A stretch of DNA of 64,000 nucleotides from Chionis minor. Taxonomy: Eukaryota; Chordata; Aves; Charadriiformes; Chionididae. The notes beneath the pieces are model-generated. The model worked only from the letters and a program-made list of their open reading frames with translations, was not told the origin of the DNA and did not search any database. Of this stretch, positions 59,388 to 64,000 are shown one piece after another (position 1 is the first letter of the stretch; each line of letters opens with the position of its first letter). The stretch spans positions 186,001 to 250,000 of the forward strand of contig VZSF01008872.1 in NCBI GenBank assembly GCA_013398295.1, written 5' to 3'. The translations under genes were made by a program, and so were the position numbers.

Positions 59388-61556
59388 GCTCTGCAGAAAC
59401 TGTACTTGTCTATGTATTGTTCAGTGTGCCATGGAAGATTTGAGTTCGTTTAATGAGAAAGAGCTAAGCTCCCTTCAACATAAGGCAATGGGGCGATAGC
59501 ATGCATTTGGGAAGTTACCACAAAGCAACTGAGGCAAAGCAATTTGTCTCCATGTGGTGGTATTTTGCATATCAAAGCCTTCAAAAAATACTGCAAAAAG
59601 GCAAAGAACACACATAGGTGATTATGATAGCTGTTGCAGCAGTCTCCCCTCTGAAATGTTTTTAGAAATGTAGATAGATTAAAACTTTACTTTCAAGATT
59701 CATTGTTTATTTCTTCTCCAAAGAGATTGACCACTTTTCCTAATTAAAAACTGGTTCTTCTATGTAGCTATGCAAATATTCCCCTCTCTTTTGGGCTAGA
59801 AACTTAGAGGAAGTATAGCTTTATTTTAGTGTGGGACAAAACTTCAGTTTGTGTGCTTCAGTGCAGAAGCGTCTTTCACAGATTTTGCATCCCATATCAG
59901 TCTGCATATTTCAAAACATACAAGACAAATTTCTCCATATCTCTTTTATGTTGCTTTTTACTGAGTCTCAACTGAGACCAGATACAACAGAAATGAACTC
60001 TTTTGGGTTGACTTTTTCCTGGCCTCTTTTCTCAAAGCATGCTGCAGCACTGTCCCTTTCAGTAGCCCTGGTAATCTTGCCCCCAGTGCTTCACTGAAGA
60101 TGTAAGTGCAGTATTTTTCTGCAAGGGTTCTTGAACTTGCATGACACTAAGAAGAGTTTTGAACAACGTCAATTTTATGATGGTAAAAGTGAAAAAAGAA
60201 AAAATATGCATCTCTAGAGGCACCTTTCAGGAGAGGAGGGTGTATTTGGCCACCTACTGGGGAGACCTGGGGGGAAAAAGAAGCAAATAAAACGTTTTTC
60301 AAAATCCACATTGTACACTTGCACACACATGAAAAGCCTGAAGTAATTGGTAATCCTCAGGGATGAGTAGTTGTGCTAGACTGTGCCCTGTCGTGTAGTG
60401 CATTGGGAAAGACATGAGCTGATCATTTCCATATGGAAATTCCCTGACTATGCAATTTCATTGTGAAAGACAAAATACACGTGACCGGAGGGGACTGGAA
60501 AAATTATGAATCTGTCCAGTTGTGTGAATTGCCAATGCTCTAAAGAAGCCAGTAGCATTACAGTACTTGCCACAAGCTGGAAGAATGGCTGTGAAATCTT
60601 TCTCCTTGAGATTTCCTCTTGAAACCTGGCATGATTCTGTACTGACTGGAAGCTGCTGTGATTTAATGATTTAGATGCAAGGAGCTGATGAAAAACTGTG
60701 CCCCTCGATACTGAGGAACGTTTGTTCCTCTTGTGGTTGAGGATTTTGGTGAGGCACAATAAGGAAGTGTGTTCTACTGCTGTGTGGCACCTATTATTTA
60801 GGAAAGGGAGGGCATTGGACATACAGGTTTTCTTGCTGAACCTCTTCTGTATGGTGTAGTCCCTTCCATAAAAAAAGGGGTTGCATGAAGTGTCAAAATG
60901 AATGTTAATTACCTCCCCTGTGAAGGGGATCAGTGCAAGGAGCAGCAGGTTGCGTTAGCAAGGCCTCCTAAGTCTCCTGTGAAGCAACTTTGCTGGTGCC
61001 ATCACACTCCATTGAGGGAACCCAAATAGGGACTGTTTGCAGAAGTGTTGAACTTGCAAAAAAGTTTCCCAGATTGTTAGTGTTTGCCAACAAATCTGTC
61101 TTGTTTTTGTAATTTAGTAACAGCTGCTGTCTTCATTATCACTTCTCTTATTGCAGGCCTTTATCTGAGTGATACTGCATAACAATTTGCTCTACAGCTC
61201 TGAAAAATATCTGTGTGCAGCAGAGCTCTGGATGGTAGTGGTTCATGTCAATTTTAAACCACAAATAGCACTTTTAATTAAAGCAGACTTACGAAGATTG
61301 CAGTACATACTAAATAACTACTAAAGGCATATTTTCTGTTCAGGATAAATCACTCTTCTGTTGCCAGTGTTTGAAATATCCTGATAGAGGGTGCTGGTGC
61401 TTTATTTTAACATCTAAAAATGGGTCAGCTTCACTTGCCTTTGTTTTTAAATCTCACTGGGTTTTTTGTGTTGATAATAAACCCTTAGGAAAAGGCTGGA
61501 TTTTGCCCTTGTTTTGTAATGGAGTGTGTTAGGATCAAGTCCTGCAACATCATCTT

Positions 61557-61574
61557 AAAAAAAAAAAAAAAAAT
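61557..61574. repeat. A18 homopolymer
   Basis: Eighteen A residues follow 'catcatctt'. The upstream sequence is not a recognisable retrocopy or SINE, so this is treated as a simple repeat. Confidence 0.9.
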
Positions 61575-62115
61575 CATGTTTGATGGGTTGCTCTTTTTAG
61601 GGAGCTGTTAAAACTTAGTATTTCTGTTAAGAAATAAAGTGGTCTGTAAATGTCATAGTTTGTGACTGGAGGGATCAGCAAGTGAAGGAAGAAACAGCAA
61701 GATATAGAACATGAAGACATGGTGGTCTTCCTTGGCCTCTAGTTTGAGAAGACAAAAAGGAAGAACAGAATAGCCCCGTAGAAGTACCTAGTCTGGGTTT
61801 TCTTTTTTTATTGGAAGGAAAATTGGAAGTGAAAATTACTACAGACTGCCTAAAAGAAAAGATAGTGCCTGTTGGTTTCTTGTGCTGATTTGGAGGAGGA
61901 AGAACAGCACTGTCCCTGAGGGACTTCCAGGCGGAATTTGGTTCAGGTACATGGTCCCTTCTGGAGCAATCATGAATGCAAGGGAGCCACTGAGGTGGCC
62001 CAATCCATTAGGCAGGGTATGGCCAGTACGTTTTTGCTGAGTGTAGCCAAATGCTGAAGTTAGTAGGAAAATCGTGATCCTTTCTCATTACACTTCTCCC
62101 CTGCCAGTTTGTCCT

Positions 62116-62168
62116 CCATACTTTCCTACGGTATATACTTGACATACTTTCCATACTTTCATACGGTA
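62116..62168. repeat. Direct repeat ccatactttcMtacggta
   Basis: Eighteen-base copies at 62116-62133 and 62151-62168 differ at one position. The 17-base spacer 'tatacttgacatacttt' itself resembles part of the unit. It looks like a small local duplication. Confidence 0.8.
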
Positions 62169-63885
62169 ACATAACACCAGAGATTATATGTCCCTTTATT
62201 AAAAGAAAAGTAAGGATTTGCAGATAGACTTGTAGATGGCTACTGTGACCAGTCACTCCAGCAAGACAAGAAGCTACGTAATCACTTTCTTGAGCATGGT
62301 TTATGACTGTGGATTGAACTCCCACAGGAGCTAGGGCCAATACAAACCAAACCACCTTCTGTGCTAAAAGTGTATGTTTCACTTTGTCTTTCCTAACATA
62401 ACATATAGCAGTCTGTGCATGTGTCTAATAAAAAAATAAAAAAAAAAGGCAAAACAAAACACTTCATTGCACATACTTCTACCCCTGGGGTGGGGATGAG
62501 GGCATGAACACATGACAGATGTTAGTCATGTCGCTTCATGAACTGCTGGAAAGCACTTGGGTGTTCCAGTGGTAAGCATGCATGTAAGACCTTCATAGAA
62601 GAGAATGGAATAGAAAATTGACAGTTGTTTTCCATTCCCATTATTCCTGGGCCTAAAATATCGATAGCTCATGAAGGTACATTCCTGAGGAAAGGCACAA
62701 ACCGTCTGCAAACAGCATGACAAAATCTTTTTCCACTCTATTCCTAGGACTGAACATTTGCTTGTCACTGTCCCTGCTGCAACGAGTTGTGGCGTAGATG
62801 CATCCACTGGGAAGTGTGATTATGAGGGTAACCCGTCTCCTATCAGCTTGCATCATCTTGCTGACGTGCCCCATCAGGATGCACGTGAAGCTAGTTCATT
62901 TTCGCACCTGAATCCCCTGAGGCCATCACAGCCTGCATTTAGACCACAATCTGAGAAAGGGTAGTAAGACTTGGGACTTTGAGTACAGGGGTGCAAAGGC
63001 TTCTGCTGGTCTGCAAGTACCTCCGCTGTTAGAGAAGGTTTTTCATTAGCTGTCAGCAGTACAGCCTTGTGGTTTTTTTGTAAAAGATTGAGGAGAAAGA
63101 GAGCAGTTGAACACATAAGCAGTTGTGATGCCCTGTGGCACAGGTGATCAGCATTATTATGAAAGCTGTAGTATTATCTTGCAGCTAGTGATGAGTGAAT
63201 ACTGTATCTGGTTTGGTTGCAGAGTCAGTGCCAAAAAATAAATCTTACCATATTTTTCTGGAAGTGAAAACTTTGAAAAATGTCGTGTCAGGATGATCTG
63301 AAACGGTTTGCTTGTTCCTGAATAAGTGGCTGATTTCTGTTCAGCTTAACAGGGAACTACAGAACATTTTGCTCTGTCGGTGAACTTTTTCTCGTTTACA
63401 ATCAGAAGATCTGTTGTTTCTCCAGTATCTGTAATGTCAAAGATCTGGAATGGATACTTTGGCTTATCACTGGTGGCTAGGCAGTTCTGAAGGGAACTCA
63501 ATTTCCTCTGCCAAATGAAGTGGTGCAAAGTAATAATGGGCTTTGGATGCAAAGGTTAGTTCTGTAATAATTCATAATTTATATGAGCTGTTACAAATAC
63601 TCCTCAACTGAAAAATCTACAGGTACAGCCTGAACTGAAAAAAAACCCACCCTGAAATTAGAAAGATTAATTTTAGCTTTAGAGAGACTTAACTAGTACA
63701 GCAAGCTATAGAAACCATAGGCATAAGTTTAACAAAGGAAATTGTAATTGCATTCTTTGCTGTATCTTAATAGGACGTGAAACATCAGGAAATGTAAGAT
63801 GCTCAGCTATGCAGAATTCAGATGCACCCCCAAAAGCTGAATAAATACCTTGAGTAGGAACCATTTTTAGATCACCAAAAGTATA

Positions 63886-63941
63886 GGTTGGTTTGGGGTT
63901 TTTTTGGTAGTTTTCTTTTGGGGTTTTTTGTTTTGTTTTTG
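63886..63941 (+). repeat. G/T-rich low-complexity tract
   Basis: About 56 bases consist almost entirely of G and T ('ggtttggggttttttt', 'ttttggggttttttg'), resembling the tract at 25121-25186 in wording and strand bias. It is not a strict G-quadruplex. It could be a decayed simple repeat. Confidence 0.75.
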
Positions 63942-64000
63942 CTTCTACAAAAAATACCCCAAATACTTTTGGCAGGAACACTTCCTAGTTTGGGAAACGG

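Larger units (their letters stand above)
58116..64000. other. Non-coding AT-rich right end, no gene recognised
   Basis: No known gene or RNA was recognised. The longest frame (58851-59387, minus) is listed separately at low confidence. Other items are an A18 tract, an A-rich tract at 62428-62447, a short duplicated motif at 62116-62168 and a G/T-rich tract at 63886-63941. The minus-strand frame at 63706-63981 is mostly the translation of that low-complexity tract. Confidence 0.65.

Noticed and set aside
61557..61574. A18 tract considered as a poly-A tail of a processed pseudogene
   Set aside because: No gene-like sequence or polyadenylation signal at the right distance precedes it, and no target-site duplication was evident.
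63706..63981. 91-codon minus-strand frame with KTKQKTPKENYQKNPKP
   Set aside because: It is largely the translation of the G/T-rich low-complexity tract at 63886-63941.
1..64000. Searched by eye for tRNA, 5S, U6 and 7SL genes, CRISPR arrays, telomere-like repeats and endogenous retroviral coding motifs
   Set aside because: None was recognised. This is a reading, not a profile search, so short or decayed copies could be missed.

Overview
This window reads as vertebrate nuclear DNA, most likely from a bird. It is AT-rich by eye, poor in CpG and poor in interspersed repeats. The only clear mobile elements are two 5'-truncated CR1 LINE fragments, both on the + strand (36420-37019 and 45682-46550), each ending in the ATTCTATG-type 3' tail typical of sauropsid CR1. 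No operons, Shine-Dalgarno sites, tRNA, rRNA, snRNA or CRISPR arrays were seen. Crocodilian or turtle DNA is a less likely alternative.

I found no host protein-coding gene I can defend. Apart from the CR1 remnants, open frames are about the length expected by chance in AT-rich DNA, often overlap open frames on the other strand, and resemble no family I recognise. The window could be a gene desert or the inside of a very large intron. A few stop-free stretches are listed at low confidence: 32390-32599, 39621-39722, 49675-50358, 51293-51562 and 58851-59387.

Layout. Bases 1-22700 are mostly featureless AT-rich sequence with small palindromes, short direct repeats and homopolymer tracts. At 22748-22916 three dyad symmetries lie within 170 bp, including a perfect 18-bp palindrome and a long imperfect hairpin. 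Bases 23000-36400 hold several small tandem duplications, a canonical G-quadruplex motif at 25126-25156, two strong hairpins and a CpG-retaining patch near 34800-35045. The first CR1 copy follows. Bases 37020-45681 include a stretch rich in homeodomain-type motifs (37500-38480) that may be a regulatory element. The second CR1 copy carries several frameshifts. Bases 46551-57700 become more GC-rich towards 56000-57240, with Z-DNA-type and G-quadruplex-type motifs. At 57735-58115 there is a probable, heavily decayed MIR/CORE-SINE-like element. The rest is AT-rich with poly-A, poly-T and G/T-rich tracts.

I did not find a new multi-gene system. The observations most worth testing are the dyad cluster at 22748-22916, the candidate regulatory elements at 37500-38480 and 54600-55080, the CpG-retaining patches and the coding-like frame at 32390-32599.
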